Part shown: positions 55,156 through 64,000 of the stretch, in pieces
Position numbering within the stretch: the first letter of the stretch is position 1
How the letters are laid out: the number at the start of each line of letters is the position of its first letter
NCBI RefSeq assembly: GCF_000993805.1
Contig: NZ_CP009961.1
Location: forward strand, 1,202,453-1,266,452
Reading direction: 5' to 3'
DNA from: Thermofilum uzonense
GTDB lineage: Archaea > Thermoproteota > Thermoprotei > Thermofilales > Thermofilaceae
DNA: 64,000 bases
The notes under the pieces: model-generated
Databases searched by the model: none
What the model was told of the DNA's origin: nothing
Seen by the model: only the letters and a program-made list of their open reading frames with translations
Position numbers and translations under genes: made by a program

Positions 55156-56359
55156 GAGCTATTATCTTGATAACCATTCGATGAGAGAGTTTCTCATCAG
55201 CGCCGATACGCCTACCGGTCCTCGCATCTACCGCCGATACAAACCTCTCGCCAAGATCTGTGTGAATCAGGAAGGCAAAGCCTCTAGCAGTCGTGTCCCT
55301 GGGAACAAGGAATACGTCAGGAAGTACATTGCCTAGACTGTCCGTGAACTTTTTCTCGTTTTCAACGGGGAAAACGGCTATCATCCCTAGAACATCGAAA
55401 ACAGCCGTGTCTATAGCGGCTTGAACTCCGGTACTACCCCAGCGCTTGAGAACCTTTTCGCGAATATACTCTAAGGCCTTCTCCTGCTCAGGCTTTAGAG
55501 GCCCTTTTACATGGAAATCACTCTCACCGGGAATATACTCGATGAGTCCTGCCTTTGCCGCCTTCTTGAGAGCCAGTTCCGCTTCAGCACTGGCCGGTAC
55601 TATCCTGTATTTATTCCCAAGCTCTTCTTTCATCCTTTTAATATTGTCTTCAGCCGTATCAAGGTCTGCCTTGTTTGCCACGATGACCATAGGTTTAGCT
55701 TTTTCTCGAACTAGAGCAACTAAAGCCTGAAGATCCTCCTGGGTCCATGCCGTGGCCTTTTTAGAGTGGAGACCGAGCTCTTCTAAGACCCCGTATACTA
55801 GCTCTGGTTTGATTCCCAGTCCGCTAAAGCGGGTGTACAACTCGTCGTACTTCTTCTGTAACTCTATAAGCTTGGAAATCCTCTCCCAGTCCTTACTGAT
55901 TATCTGGAACATCCACATTGATATCTCTTTCTCGAGAAAAGCAACATCCTCGACTGGATCGCGAGTCCCCGGCTTAACCGGCCTCCCCTCTTCATCCGTA
56001 GTCCCTGCCGAATCCACAATATGCAACAAGACGGGGGCCCGCCTAAGATGGTCAAGAAACATGTTTCCCAGACCTCGACCCTGCCATGCTCCTGGGACAA
56101 GGCCAGCTACGTCTATCAGCTCAATGGGGGCAAAGCGCCAGCCGTTAATGCATATAGAATTCCTAGGATTATCCTTTACTCCAAGCTCCGTACATACACA
56201 TTTCAGCTTCGCGTATCCCACCCCTATGTTCGGGTTTATAGTTGTGAAAGGATAAGGAGCTCTCTTAACGTCTAAAAGCGTCGCTGCCGCGAAAAAAGTA
56301 GATTTCCCGGTGTTGGGTTTCCCTACTACGCCAACCTGAATAGGCACGTTTTGACTCAC
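55148..56359 (-). CDS. ychF: YchF/Ola1-type GTP/ATP-binding protein
   Basis: 403 residues, archaeal YchF. G1 G-K-P-N-T-G-K-S-T near 13-21, G3 D-V-A-G-L (switch II), N-K-A-D (G4), and a C-terminal TGS region. Members bind ribosomes and may hydrolyse ATP. First gene of a four-gene overlapping operon with the ECF importer, which is an unusual pairing of a translation factor with a transporter. Confidence 0.92.
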   Translation of the reverse strand: MSQNVPIQVGVVGKPNTGKSTFFAAATLLDVKRAPYPFTTINPNIGVGYAKLKCVCTELGVKDNPRNSICINGWRFAPIELIDVAGLVPGAWQGRGLGNMFLDHLRRAPVLLHIVDSAGTTDEEGRPVKPGTRDPVEDVAFLEKEISMWMFQIISKDWERISKLIELQKKYDELYTRFSGLGIKPELVYGVLEELGLHSKKATAWTQEDLQALVALVREKAKPMVIVANKADLDTAEDNIKRMKEELGNKYRIVPASAEAELALKKAAKAGLIEYIPGESDFHVKGPLKPEQEKALEYIREKVLKRWGSTGVQAAIDTAVFDVLGMIAVFPVENEKKFTDSLGNVLPDVFLVPRDTTARGFAFLIHTDLGERFVSAVDARTGRRIGADEKLSHRMVIKIIARA

Positions 56360-56511
56360 AACAGGCTAAGAAATATCCTTTTTCATACATCATAGGGAAA
56401 AGCTAATATCCAAGCAAGCTGGAAAACAAGCGATGATGAAGCAGCTCGAGCCTGAAAAGTGATAGAGCCATCGATTTCTGATTTGTGGCTTCCTATAATA
56501 ATTCTACATTT

Positions 56512-57087
56512 AGCTCCAATATCTTTTCCTTCTCATTCCTCGAGGAGGCCTTCAATCCTGCTTCGGAGTTCTTCCAGCTCACTGAGCATCGCGTCCATGC
56601 TGTCGAGTGTCTTCCTGTATTCTGGGAGGATGTCCGCGTATGCTCTAAGGGAGGCTATGCGTGTGCGTCGAATGCTTACCTCCTCGACCGCCTCCATCAG
56701 GGCGTGGTACGCCCTCCCCGCATGGTCAACCTGAAAAGCCTGCATAGCCCTGGACTCCCCCCGGGTGTAGGTTGAGGCCCCCGGCAAGGGACAACGCCCG
56801 GCTGTAAGCCTCCAAGGCCTCCCTGTACTCCCTCTCGACCACCCTCGACGCGTAGGCAGCCAGCCTCCCGGCGGCCTCGACGCTAGGAGGGTTGGAGACA
56901 GCCGTCCACAGGAGACTCTCAGCCTCCAGCCTAGCACCCTCCTCGCCCTCCACCGCAGAGACGAGAAGCACGAGCTCGGCGAAATCCACCTCGAAATCCT
57001 CCCGTACCTCCAAAACCCTCCTCCTCGCCTGCTCCACCGCGGCGTCGAGGCCCCTTCTAGGGCCCATGACGTGTGAGCGTGGGCGGC
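56512..57087. mobile_element. Repeat element copy D with near-complete antisense gene, no TnpB end
   Basis: It shares with copies A, B, C and E the segment carrying the 3' end of the antisense helical gene (about 56530-56680) and extends to the 5' end of that gene. There is no TnpB fragment and no conserved right-end tail. The region is clearly richer in G+C than its neighbours. It fills the 728-bp gap between ychF and endA. Confidence 0.55.
56533..57067 (-). pseudogene. All-helical protein gene, frameshifted
   Basis: About 178 residues if repaired. The N-terminal part (from ATG 57067; A-V-E-Q-A-R-R-R-V-L then R-L-A-A-Y-A-S-R-V-V) is in one frame and the C-terminal part (A-M-Q-A-F-Q-V-D-H-A-G-R-A-Y ... 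R-S-R-I-E-G-L-L-E-E) in another. The switch is near 56755, by a run of six C (CTCCCCCCGGG). Only helices are predicted. The family is unknown to me; PaREP-type archaeal repeat proteins are a loose comparison. A sequencing error or slippage could also explain the break. Confidence 0.5.
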
Positions 57088-57669
57088 CTACATGAGCCAC
57101 CGGAAAATGAAATACCTTATGTTACCGTCTACAGGATCCCGATAGGCTAGGAGGAACTTCTTCCTGACTGAATGCGAGAGCCTACCTGCTCTGATTATCT
57201 CGAGCGGGTCAAGCTTACTATCATAAGCTAGGACGTGAACCAGGAAGGGGGCATGGTCGAAGCCTGGTCCCACCTTGTACACAGCAAAAGTAGAACCGAA
57301 CTTTAGCCCGGACTTCACGACGTACCCCTTGCCTCGAAGATCCTTGTAGACAGCATAGGCATCATCAAAGTTTTCATAGGACTTCCTTGCGAGGTCCTTG
57401 AACCTCTCAATAGATATGACTTCGTGTTTCTCGTCGTATAACTCTAGGACCCCATTCTCGAGCAGGTACAGCGCGTCAAACGGGGAGAGCTCTAGCTCTT
57501 TTTTAACATCCGGCGTTTTGGGCTTTGGGACAGTAAAAAAACGGCCGTAGAACCCCTCCCGGAAATAAAGAGTGTTTGCCCTTTCACGGTCAAGTACGAT
57601 GATCCGACCACCAACCAGGAAAGCTTTTATCCTTTCACCCATCCTTTCCTCCCGCAACCAATTCGCCAC
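57088..57669 (-). CDS. endA: tRNA-splicing endonuclease EndA
   Basis: 193 residues, the size of the crenarchaeal catalytic subunit. The catalytic triad is visible in F-A-V-Y-K-V-G (Tyr), F-D-H-A-P-F-L-V-H (His) and S-V-R-K-K-F-L (Lys). It cuts bulge-helix-bulge introns in tRNA and rRNA. Crenarchaeal enzymes usually need a second structural subunit encoded elsewhere. It is divergent from the phosphoribosyltransferase gene (38 bases between). Confidence 0.93.
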   Translation of the reverse strand: MANWLREERMGERIKAFLVGGRIIVLDRERANTLYFREGFYGRFFTVPKPKTPDVKKELELSPFDALYLLENGVLELYDEKHEVISIERFKDLARKSYENFDDAYAVYKDLRGKGYVVKSGLKFGSTFAVYKVGPGFDHAPFLVHVLAYDSKLDPLEIIRAGRLSHSVRKKFLLAYRDPVDGNIRYFIFRWLM

Positions 57670-57707
57670 AAAGAATATTTATCAAGGCATATAAATTAAA
57701 ACTAATT

Positions 57708-58388
57708 GTGCCCAAGGTTAACACAAAGCTTGTATCCTGGGATGAGATAGTCAACTGGACCTACAGTTTGTCGAAGAAGATTGAGGAAAGCGGCTGGCGC
57801 CCGGATATAGTTGTTTCGATTGCTCGCGGGGGGTACATCCCAGCCAGACTGGTATGCGATTTCCTCGACATAAATGATCTTGTAAGCATACAGGTCCTCC
57901 ACTGGGGTAAGGCCGCGGAAATCACTGCCACCGCGCACGTGAGGTATGGCTTTCAGGCCGACCTCAAAGGTAAAAAGGTTCTCATAGTCGACGATATCTG
58001 CGACACGGGAGACTCGATTATCGTGGCAAAAGAGTATATTGAGAAGAATTATTCGCCTGGAGAGATAAAAGTTGCTGTGATGCAGTGGATAAGCAGCGTT
58101 GCAAAGATAAAGCCAGACTTCTACGTTGACGAGGTCAAGGAATGGGTCTGGTACCAGTACCCGTGGACCCGTGCCGAGGACACGACAAACTTCATAGAGA
58201 AAATTTTAGTCGAGTACTCCAAGAGCGGGAGGAACGAGTTGACGCTTAAGGAACTCATAGAGACATTCCGGGAGTGGTATGGGATAGACGTGGGGGATCG
58301 CTATTATAAACTGGCAATAGACAAGTTGGCACGACAGGGTAAAATCCGTATAGTGGGAGAAGAAAAAATCATCGTACAGCAGCGTTAG
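57708..58388 (+). CDS. Phosphoribosyltransferase (purine PRTase type)
   Basis: 226 residues. The PRPP-binding loop V-L-I-V-D-D-I-C-D-T-G-D-S near 87-99 and the early S-I-A-R-G-G-Y-I-P are diagnostic of the xanthine/guanine or hypoxanthine family. A C-terminal ~70-residue extension is helical (winged-helix-like) and beyond the usual ~150-residue domain. GTG 57708 start. Purine salvage is the likely role; it fits the MTAP gene nearby. Three bases separate it from the MBL gene. Confidence 0.85.
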   Translation: MPKVNTKLVSWDEIVNWTYSLSKKIEESGWRPDIVVSIARGGYIPARLVCDFLDINDLVSIQVLHWGKAAEITATAHVRYGFQADLKGKKVLIVDDICDTGDSIIVAKEYIEKNYSPGEIKVAVMQWISSVAKIKPDFYVDEVKEWVWYQYPWTRAEDTTNFIEKILVEYSKSGRNELTLKELIETFREWYGIDVGDRYYKLAIDKLARQGKIRIVGEEKIIVQQR

Positions 58389-58391
58389 ATC

Positions 58392-59357
58392 ATGCGACAA
58401 TTCAGGATACACATTTCCAAGGGTGTTTTTCTGGAAGGAGACGCAACAAACATACTAATCGACCCGCTAGTCCTACCTAGTAAGAGGCCAGACCTCGTAC
58501 TAGTCTCGCATGCTCACAGCGACCACTACACGCCCGGAGTTCTCAGGCGGATATCCTCCACCGGTGTCAGAATATTCATGAGCACGGCTAGCAGGATGAT
58601 CATAGACCCTAAAAAACGGTTGAAAAACGTGGTTGAAATTAATCCAGGAGAGAAAATTGAGTCCGAGAAGTTCACGGTTGAGGCCTTTGATGCTGGACAC
58701 ATAATCGGTAGTCTCCAGTTTCGGATAGAGCTAGCTGATGTGACATTCGTGTATACGGGAGACTTCAATTTAGAGAAGAGAATTATCCTCGAACCCGCCA
58801 AGCCGTTGAGCTCGGATGTACTCTTGATCGATGCTACATATGGACTCCCCGTCTACGTCTTTCCTAAACGCCAGGAAATATATTCTCAGCTGCTCTCTTT
58901 AGTAAGAGAAAAGGGTAGCGATAGAGAAATAGCTTTAAAGGCTAGAAAACTGGGGGTGGCCCAAGAAGTAACAGCCTTGCTCAGCATGGCCACAGATCTT
59001 CCTGTTCTCGTGGAGCCTGAAATAGCAGTCTACAATGAAATATATGAGAAGTTTGGGGAAATTCTAGGGAGATATGCTATCAATAATAACCCGTCCCGTG
59101 GCGCCCCCTTCGTTGCTCGTCTTTCTCGAAAGTTCCCAAGAGGGATTCAGAGCATCCCCTTAACGGGTTGGGCTATGAAGAACGGAATCCCATTGAGCAG
59201 TCATGGAGATTTCAAGCAGATCATCGATTACGTTCGTCGAAGCAGCCCGGACATTGTTATACCTGTATGTGGCTTCAGAGAAGAGTTGTCTTCCTATCTA
59301 TTAGGAGAACACGGTTTTTCCACAGCGAATGGAGAGGAAATTATACTAAACTTGTAA
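58392..59357 (+). CDS. Metallo-beta-lactamase-fold nuclease (SNM1/exonuclease type)
   Basis: 321 residues. The metal motif S-H-A-H-S-D-H-Y near 39-46 and later D-A-G-H-I-I-G-S and Y-T-G-D-F are intact; the C-terminus has S-S-H-G-D-F and I-P-V-C-G-F typical of beta-CASP-like or SNM1/ligase-associated nucleases. Predicted to process RNA or DNA ends. Co-transcribed with the PRTase. Confidence 0.8.
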   Translation: MRQFRIHISKGVFLEGDATNILIDPLVLPSKRPDLVLVSHAHSDHYTPGVLRRISSTGVRIFMSTASRMIIDPKKRLKNVVEINPGEKIESEKFTVEAFDAGHIIGSLQFRIELADVTFVYTGDFNLEKRIILEPAKPLSSDVLLIDATYGLPVYVFPKRQEIYSQLLSLVREKGSDREIALKARKLGVAQEVTALLSMATDLPVLVEPEIAVYNEIYEKFGEILGRYAINNNPSRGAPFVARLSRKFPRGIQSIPLTGWAMKNGIPLSSHGDFKQIIDYVRRSSPDIVIPVCGFREELSSYLLGEHGFSTANGEEIILNL

Positions 59358-59405
59358 ATCTTCCAACGGTAAAATTTTATTAATTTAGGTGATTCGTTTC
59401 TATTA

Positions 59406-60206
59406 ATGAGCAAAGAAATACCTAGGGTCAAGATAGGAATAATCGGGGGCTCCGGGCTCTATTCTCCAGACTTCCTAGAAGACGTCCAGGAAATAAAGGT
59501 CTACACCCCTTACGGTCCGCCTTCATCGGATATAATGATCGGACACATAAGAGGGGTAAAAGTAGCATTTCTACCACGGCACGGTAAGAAGCATTCTATA
59601 CCGCCACACAAAATAAACTATCGTGCAAACATTTGGGCGCTGAGAGAACTAGGTGTTGAGAGGCTAATCTCTGTATCGGCGGTAGGAAGCCTACGAGAGG
59701 AATATAAGCCCGGCGACTTCGTCTGCACTGATCAGTTCATCGATATGACTAAAAATCGAGTTTACACATTCTATGATGGGCCGGTAGTCGCCCATGTATC
59801 CATGGCTGACCCGTTCTGTCCCGAGCTTCGCAGATTCTGTCTAGACGCTGCGCGAGAATTAAATATCAAGGTACATGAGAAGGGAACCTATGTGTGCATC
59901 GAAGGGCCGAGGTTCTCTACTAGGGCTGAGTCGAAGCTATGGAGACAGTTCGGAGCAGACATAGTAGGTATGACGCTAGTGCCTGAGGTGAACCTGGCCA
60001 GGGAAGCCCGCATGTGTTTCCTGAACATAGCCATGGTGACGGACTACGATGTCTGGGCGGAGAAACCCGTTACAGCAATGGAAGTCGCAAGGGTAATGTC
60101 CGAAAACACGGAAAAAGTTCGCAGACTCCTAGTTGCACTGGTACCGAGAATACCCGAGAAGCGTGGATGCCAGTGCGCACACTACCTTGATGAAGCTCTT
60201 CTCTAA
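59406..60206 (+). CDS. mtnP: S-methyl-5'-thioadenosine phosphorylase
   Basis: 266 residues, full length. I-I-G-G-S-G-L-Y at the start, [11 protein letters not shown], and [11 protein letters not shown] match archaeal MTAP, which recycles methylthioadenosine to adenine and methylthioribose-1-phosphate. Two cysteines near the end (C-Q-C) recall the disulfide-rich thermophilic enzymes. A TATA-like AATTTTATTAA lies about 30 bases upstream. Confidence 0.95.
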   Translation: MSKEIPRVKIGIIGGSGLYSPDFLEDVQEIKVYTPYGPPSSDIMIGHIRGVKVAFLPRHGKKHSIPPHKINYRANIWALRELGVERLISVSAVGSLREEYKPGDFVCTDQFIDMTKNRVYTFYDGPVVAHVSMADPFCPELRRFCLDAARELNIKVHEKGTYVCIEGPRFSTRAESKLWRQFGADIVGMTLVPEVNLAREARMCFLNIAMVTDYDVWAEKPVTAMEVARVMSENTEKVRRLLVALVPRIPEKRGCQCAHYLDEALL

Positions 60207-60269
60207 GCCTTGTATTCCTCCGTATTCATTCGTTCTTTTCTATTCATAGTCCAATCATGGTTGGCGGGA

Positions 60270-60315
60270 TCCTCCAGAGCGGTGGTGGTCCCGGGATCAA
60301 GTCCCGACCCCCACA
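60270..60315 (+). pseudogene. tRNA 3'-half-like remnant
   Basis: CTCCAGA looks like an anticodon loop with CCA (Trp); it is followed by a variable stretch, a T-arm-like hairpin (CGGG/CCCG with 7-base loop ATCAAGT, T54 replaced by A) and a C-rich acceptor strand CCCCCAC-A. No matching 5' half (a GTGGGGG strand and D-arm) lies upstream. It may be a decayed tRNA or an old integrase attachment site. The pairing is partly broken, so a chance resemblance is possible. Confidence 0.35.
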
Positions 60316-60344
60316 CTAGCCCATCTCTATAATATTGGAGAGAT

Positions 60345-60730
60345 CCCAGTATGTCTTCTCCGCTTCCTATTCCTCGAGGAGGCCGTCGAGCATGCTCCTG
60401 TGCTCTTCTAGCTCCTCGAGTATTGCATCGATGCTGTCGAGTGTCTTCCTGTGGTCTGGGAGGATGTCAGCATACACCCTGAAGGCTTCGATGCATGTGC
60501 AGGAACTGCGGCCTAGAGATCGACGCTGATATAAACACATGCTTGAACATCGCCCACAAAGCAGGATACAGCCCGCCCACACAGACGAGAATCGAAGCCT
60601 ACACCCCGATGTGCCAAGGCATCATAGACCTCACCAAGAAGAAAGACAAGATACGACAACCAGGAGCAAAAACAATGACCCCTAGAAGGGTAACCGGGAG
60701 CACGCCTCAGTGACGCAGGGCAGGAGGGGT
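60345..60730. mobile_element. Miniature TnpB-derived element, copy E
   Basis: Same plan as A and C: left, the antisense gene's 3' end (A-D-I-L-P-D-H-R-K-T-L-D-S ... D-G-L-L-E-E on the minus strand); right, the best-preserved TnpB C-terminus (C-R-N-C-G-L-E-I-D-A-D-I-N-T-C-L-N-I) and the conserved tail with CCCCT-AGA-AGGG and GTGACGCAGGG. Its left edge has a small inverted repeat ATCTCT...AGAGAT at 60323-60344. Confidence 0.65.
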
Positions 60731-60801
60731 GGCTAATCTTAGGCTAGCGACAATAAACTAGTTAAAGCCGTGCCTGTTTGAATTAACACGAGGAAACAAA
60801 A

Positions 60802-62106
60802 ATGCCTGAAAAATATAAGGTTAAAGACATCTCACTCGCTGACCGAGGCAAACTGGCAGTCGAGTGGGCAGAGCAGAACATGCCGGTGCTTCGACTAATC
60901 CGCGAAAGATTCCAAAAAGAGAAACCCTTGAAAGGCGTGAGGATAGCTGCATGTATGCATGTAACGAAGGAGACCGCTGTACTAATGCTCACCTTGCGAG
61001 ACGGCGGAGCCGAGATCGCTCTAGCGGCTTCAAACCCACTATCGACTCAGGACCATGTCGCAGCATACCTGGCTAAGGAGGGAATACATGTCTACGCCTG
61101 GAGGGGGATGAGCGAGAAAGACTACTTCGCCGCGATCGCGTCTGCAGCCTCGATGGGACCAGACGTTACGATGGATGATGGAGCAGACTTAACAGTCATG
61201 TTGCACAAGGTAGCGTTAGGTGAAGCGCGTGGGATAGACTACGAGATAGGGTCTAAGGTTCTCTCCTCTTCCATCGTGGAGAAGATAAGAGGGGGGACTG
61301 AGGAGACAACCACAGGTGTCATCAGACTTAAAGCTCTCCAAAAGGAGGGAAAGCTCCTTTACCCTGTTTTTGCAGTAAACGACTCCTTGACCAAGTTCAT
61401 GTTTGATAATAGGTTTGGCACAGGGCAGTCGTCTATTGACGGAATATTGAGAGCTACTAACATTCTTCTCGCGGGTAAAAACGTCGTAGTTGCTGGTTAC
61501 GGGTGGGTTGGAAGGGGAATAGCCTGGAGGGCAAGAGGGATGGGTGCACGCGTGACTGTTGTAGAGGTCGATCCTGTCCGGGCCCTCGAAGCATACTATG
61601 AGGGCTTCTACGTCACTGACATGTCCTCTGCTGCCGAGACCGGCGACGTGTTCATAACAGCGACTGGTAATACCGATGTTATCCGTGCGGAACATTTGCT
61701 AAAGATGAGGGATGGGGCTATACTTGCAAATGCTGGGCATTTTAACGTCGAAATATCTGTTCGCGATCTCGAAAGGATAGCCGTAGGCTCAAGAGATATA
61801 AACGAGAATGTCCGGGAATACAGGCTCCCTAACGGGAGGAAAGTTTATCTTATAGGTGAGGGAAGGCTTGTAAACCTTGCCGCAGCTGAGGGGCACCCAA
61901 GTGAAGTGATGGACTTGTCGTTCGCGAACCAGGCGCTCGCTGTTGAGACAATAGTGAAAAAGTGGGAAAAGCTGGACAAAAAGGTGTATAAGCTCCCGCG
62001 CAGCATAGACAACCGCGTAGCTCTGCTAAAGCTCAAGGCGTTAGGTGTCCGCCTAGAGAGGCTTACAGAGGAGCAGAAGAAGTACCTAGAGAGCTGGAGT
62101 GGCTAG
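60802..62106 (+). CDS. ahcY: Adenosylhomocysteinase
   Basis: 434 residues. It splits S-adenosylhomocysteine into adenosine and homocysteine. The N-terminal [16 protein letters not shown], and NAD-binding [13 protein letters not shown] are all present, with N-A-G-H-F-N-V-E-I at the C-terminal part. ATG 60802. Converges with the methylthiotransferase gene (4-base overlap). Confidence 0.96.
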   Translation: MPEKYKVKDISLADRGKLAVEWAEQNMPVLRLIRERFQKEKPLKGVRIAACMHVTKETAVLMLTLRDGGAEIALAASNPLSTQDHVAAYLAKEGIHVYAWRGMSEKDYFAAIASAASMGPDVTMDDGADLTVMLHKVALGEARGIDYEIGSKVLSSSIVEKIRGGTEETTTGVIRLKALQKEGKLLYPVFAVNDSLTKFMFDNRFGTGQSSIDGILRATNILLAGKNVVVAGYGWVGRGIAWRARGMGARVTVVEVDPVRALEAYYEGFYVTDMSSAAETGDVFITATGNTDVIRAEHLLKMRDGAILANAGHFNVEISVRDLERIAVGSRDINENVREYRLPNGRKVYLIGEGRLVNLAAAEGHPSEVMDLSFANQALAVETIVKKWEKLDKKVYKLPRSIDNRVALLKLKALGVRLERLTEEQKKYLESWSG

Positions 62107-63386
62107 TCTACAACCTCGCCTACGAGATGTAAGGGTGAAGCATCTACTATTCTCGCTTTTACAAAGGCACCTAGTTCGAGGTCATAGTCTTTGAATACCA
62201 CCGGTTTGTATTCTGGTGTTCGCCCGGTAAAATCGCCTCTCATTGAAACTGAGTTTATTAGAACCTCTTTTGTCATTCCAAGGTATTTCCTGTTAATCTC
62301 ATAGGCTATTCTGAACGAGAGTTCTGTAGCGATTTTGCTTCTAAGCTTCTTGAGGGGCTCTGGGGGTCCTTTCATAAGATAGCCTTTCGTGAAGGGCCTC
62401 AAAGTGTATCTCGCTATGTGAACCTTATCGAACATCAGCTCGCCTAGCAGCCTGAGAGTGTTGTTGAAAGCATTTTCGTCCTCGCCGGGGAAGCCTACTA
62501 TTATGTCGGTAGCTATGCTTGAGGATAAGCCCTGGGACCGGATCCGACCTACTAGATCCCTGTACTCGGAAACCGTGTACTTTCGGTTCATCAGCTTTAA
62601 GACGTTGTCGTCTCCTGATTGTACAGGTATGTGGAAGTATTTATAGAGCCTCTCATCTCTCGCAAGGGTTAGAAGTCCATCTATCTGCGACCTGAGGAGC
62701 ATGGGTTCCATCATTCCTATTCTTATTCTGTATTCTCCTTTCACTGTTTGGAGAATCTCCTCGATCAGGGCCGTGAGGTTTGTTCCAAGGTCGTAGCCGT
62801 AAGTGGCGAGATCTTGACCGACGAGGTATACCTCCTTTGCCCCTTTTTTCACTGCATTTTCTACGGCCTTGACAATGCTGTCCAAGGGGTAACTCTTTAC
62901 TCCTAAGCCACGGGTAACCCACTCGATGCAAAAGGAGCACGCTCCGAGACAACCCGACTGGACTGGGAGGATATATGTCACGCCTCCTTCAAACTCCGGC
63001 AGAACGTTTCTCATGCGAGGATAGCTGCGTAGAAGAAGCAACTGTTTTTCGGATTCGACAACCTCTACTATTCTCTCAAGGGAGTCGGGCTCCACTAGGC
63101 TGGCTTCGGGAGCAATCTCAAGGATAGACTTGGGTCGAACGTTTGTGAGGCAGCCCGTCACGACTAGTCGGAAGCCGGTCTTTTTCCTCAGGGCTTCGAG
63201 CCTCGTTAGTTCCCTAAAGATCTTCGTCTCAGTGTCCCCTCTCACAGCGCATGTGTTGACAATCACGGTGTCAGCTTTTTCTGGTGTGTCTACAACCTCG
63301 TGTCCTCTTTCTCTTAAGAGAGTCTTCATTATGTCGCTTTCTCCCTTGTTCAGCCAGCAGCCAAACGTCTCGATGAAAACCTTCAC
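62103..63386 (-). CDS. tRNA t6A methylthiotransferase (MtaB/CDKAL1 type)
   Basis: 427 residues. Three N-terminal cysteines ([22 protein letters not shown]) bind one [4Fe-4S] cluster. The radical SAM motif G-C-L-G-A-C-S-F-C binds the second, and a TRAM domain (about 365-427) ends the protein. It turns t6A37 into ms2t6A37 in tRNAs. CDKAL1-like archaeal subclass judged by the C-W-L-N-K-G-E-S-D motif. Confidence 0.92.
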   Translation of the reverse strand: MKVFIETFGCWLNKGESDIMKTLLRERGHEVVDTPEKADTVIVNTCAVRGDTETKIFRELTRLEALRKKTGFRLVVTGCLTNVRPKSILEIAPEASLVEPDSLERIVEVVESEKQLLLLRSYPRMRNVLPEFEGGVTYILPVQSGCLGACSFCIEWVTRGLGVKSYPLDSIVKAVENAVKKGAKEVYLVGQDLATYGYDLGTNLTALIEEILQTVKGEYRIRIGMMEPMLLRSQIDGLLTLARDERLYKYFHIPVQSGDDNVLKLMNRKYTVSEYRDLVGRIRSQGLSSSIATDIIVGFPGEDENAFNNTLRLLGELMFDKVHIARYTLRPFTKGYLMKGPPEPLKKLRSKIATELSFRIAYEINRKYLGMTKEVLINSVSMRGDFTGRTPEYKPVVFKDYDLELGAFVKARIVDASPLHLVGEVVD

Positions 63387-63482
63387 TTAATATTCCCTTG
63401 AACCTACAAGAAGTAGAAATTAAAAAACTAGTGGCTCTGGAAAAAGAATTATAACTGCGATGATTAAGCAAGAGGGGATTAA

Positions 63483-64000
63483 ATGGACCGCAAAACTCTG
63501 AGCCAGATACTAGCAATCCTATTATGGATGCCCCTATTTCTAGCACCGTTGCTGACGGCTCAGCCCTCAATTCCGGCCAAGGCCACTGTTAGTGCGCGCA
63601 TCGAGTATGGTTATGGACTAGTATTTTATCATATAGAGCTTCCCGAGCCCACGACCTCACTTTCTTTTAATGTCTCAGGCTATACTGGGAAACTTGTACT
63701 AGCTGTAGCTCAGACGGAGAGGCAGAGGAATGTGTTAGCCGTCGTGGATAAGAGTCAGATGAAGTTTGCATTTAGTGATCCCGCCAGGCAGGTCAACATT
63801 ACTTTTGTCTTTGACATAGTAACGAGTAATCTCACCACGATCGAGATAAGGTTCCCGATCCCTCTAAGCCCGTTCGGCTACGCTACAAACGTTAGTGGCA
63901 CTGCATCGTTTTCCACGGGGATAAATGTCAACAGCACCTTTGGAAAAGTAATGGGTTCACAGGTAAGCTATAATGCAACCTTACCCCCTGCTTCCTATGA
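63483..64000 (+). CDS. Secreted beta-rich protein, 5' part, cut by window end
   Basis: 172 residues are visible. The N-terminus (M-D-R-K-T-L-S-Q-I-L-A-I-L-L-W then A-P-L-L-T-A) is a signal peptide. The mature part is Ser/Thr/Val-rich with sequons (N-V-S, N-I-T, N-L-T), like an archaeal S-layer or surface protein. GAGGGGA lies just before the ATG. The remainder is outside the window, so length and domains are unknown. Confidence 0.7.
   Translation, partial: MDRKTLSQILAILLWMPLFLAPLLTAQPSIPAKATVSARIEYGYGLVFYHIELPEPTTSLSFNVSGYTGKLVLAVAQTERQRNVLAVVDKSQMKFAFSDPARQVNITFVFDIVTSNLTTIEIRFPIPLSPFGYATNVSGTASFSTGINVNSTFGKVMGSQVSYNATLPPASY

Overview
The window is chromosomal DNA of a hyperthermophilic archaeon of the Thermoproteota (crenarchaeal branch), probably Thermofilum-like. 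The evidence is a set of archaeal/eukaryal-type informational genes (aMBF1, TFE, topoisomerase VI, L13e, Lsm, RIO2, aTrm56, EndA, TmcA, CDC48), a tetraether-lipid synthase, TATA boxes about 26 nt before many ATG codons (leaderless mRNAs), and frequent TTG/GTG starts inside operons behind GGTGA-type Shine-Dalgarno sites. L13e points to the crenarchaeal side. The genus is an inference. There are no rRNA genes, complete tRNA genes or CRISPR arrays, and no intact transposase.

Layout. 0-3 kb: informational operon (aMBF1 end, HflX, Trm56, TFE), then a PUA protein. 3-10.3 kb: tetraether synthase Tes with a co-directional small gene, a CdvA-like PRC/coiled-coil protein, a DUF1512-like membrane protein with zinc-ribbon neighbours, and an APS-reductase-like iron-sulfur protein. 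10.4-21.2 kb: a maltodextrin locus made of an ABC importer (binding protein and two permeases, no ATPase), a divergent cytoplasmic GH13 enzyme, a surface GH57 amylopullulanase, and a second surface protein that shares the pullulanase C-terminal module. 21.4-24.4 kb: topoisomerase VI B and A and a stand-alone Lrp-type effector domain.

24.5-31.8 kb: the most novel gene block. A pilin-like gene, a TadC/FlaJ-like platform gene and a 46-residue membrane peptide lie divergent to a tightly overlapping seven-gene operon of secreted or single-helix-anchored proteins. It looks like an uncharacterised type IV pilus-like surface system with no ATPase nearby. 32-37 kb: a DRG-like TGS protein with a destroyed P-loop, a large membrane protein, two divergent genes sharing a four-Cys module, tandem coiled-coil paralogues and adenosine-specific kinase. 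37-63 kb: mostly translation, tRNA-modification and core metabolism genes (Pth2, TruD, TmcA, CDC48, L13e, Lsm, SAM synthetase, DUF460, RIO2, an ECF energy module with YchF, EndA, a phosphoribosyltransferase, an MBL nuclease, MTAP, adenosylhomocysteinase, a methylthiotransferase). SAM synthetase, MTAP and adenosylhomocysteinase together cover much of methionine/SAM turnover.

Five related GC-richer repeats, all in one orientation, occupy the large intergenic gaps at about 31.9, 46.6, 52.5, 56.8 and 60.5 kb. Three of them fuse the 3' end of an unknown antisense all-helical gene to the 3' end and right end of a TnpB gene, the part that encodes the guide RNA in IS200/IS605 elements. They look like miniature elements that kept the RNA end and lost the nuclease. 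A tRNA-3'-half-like remnant sits beside the last copy.
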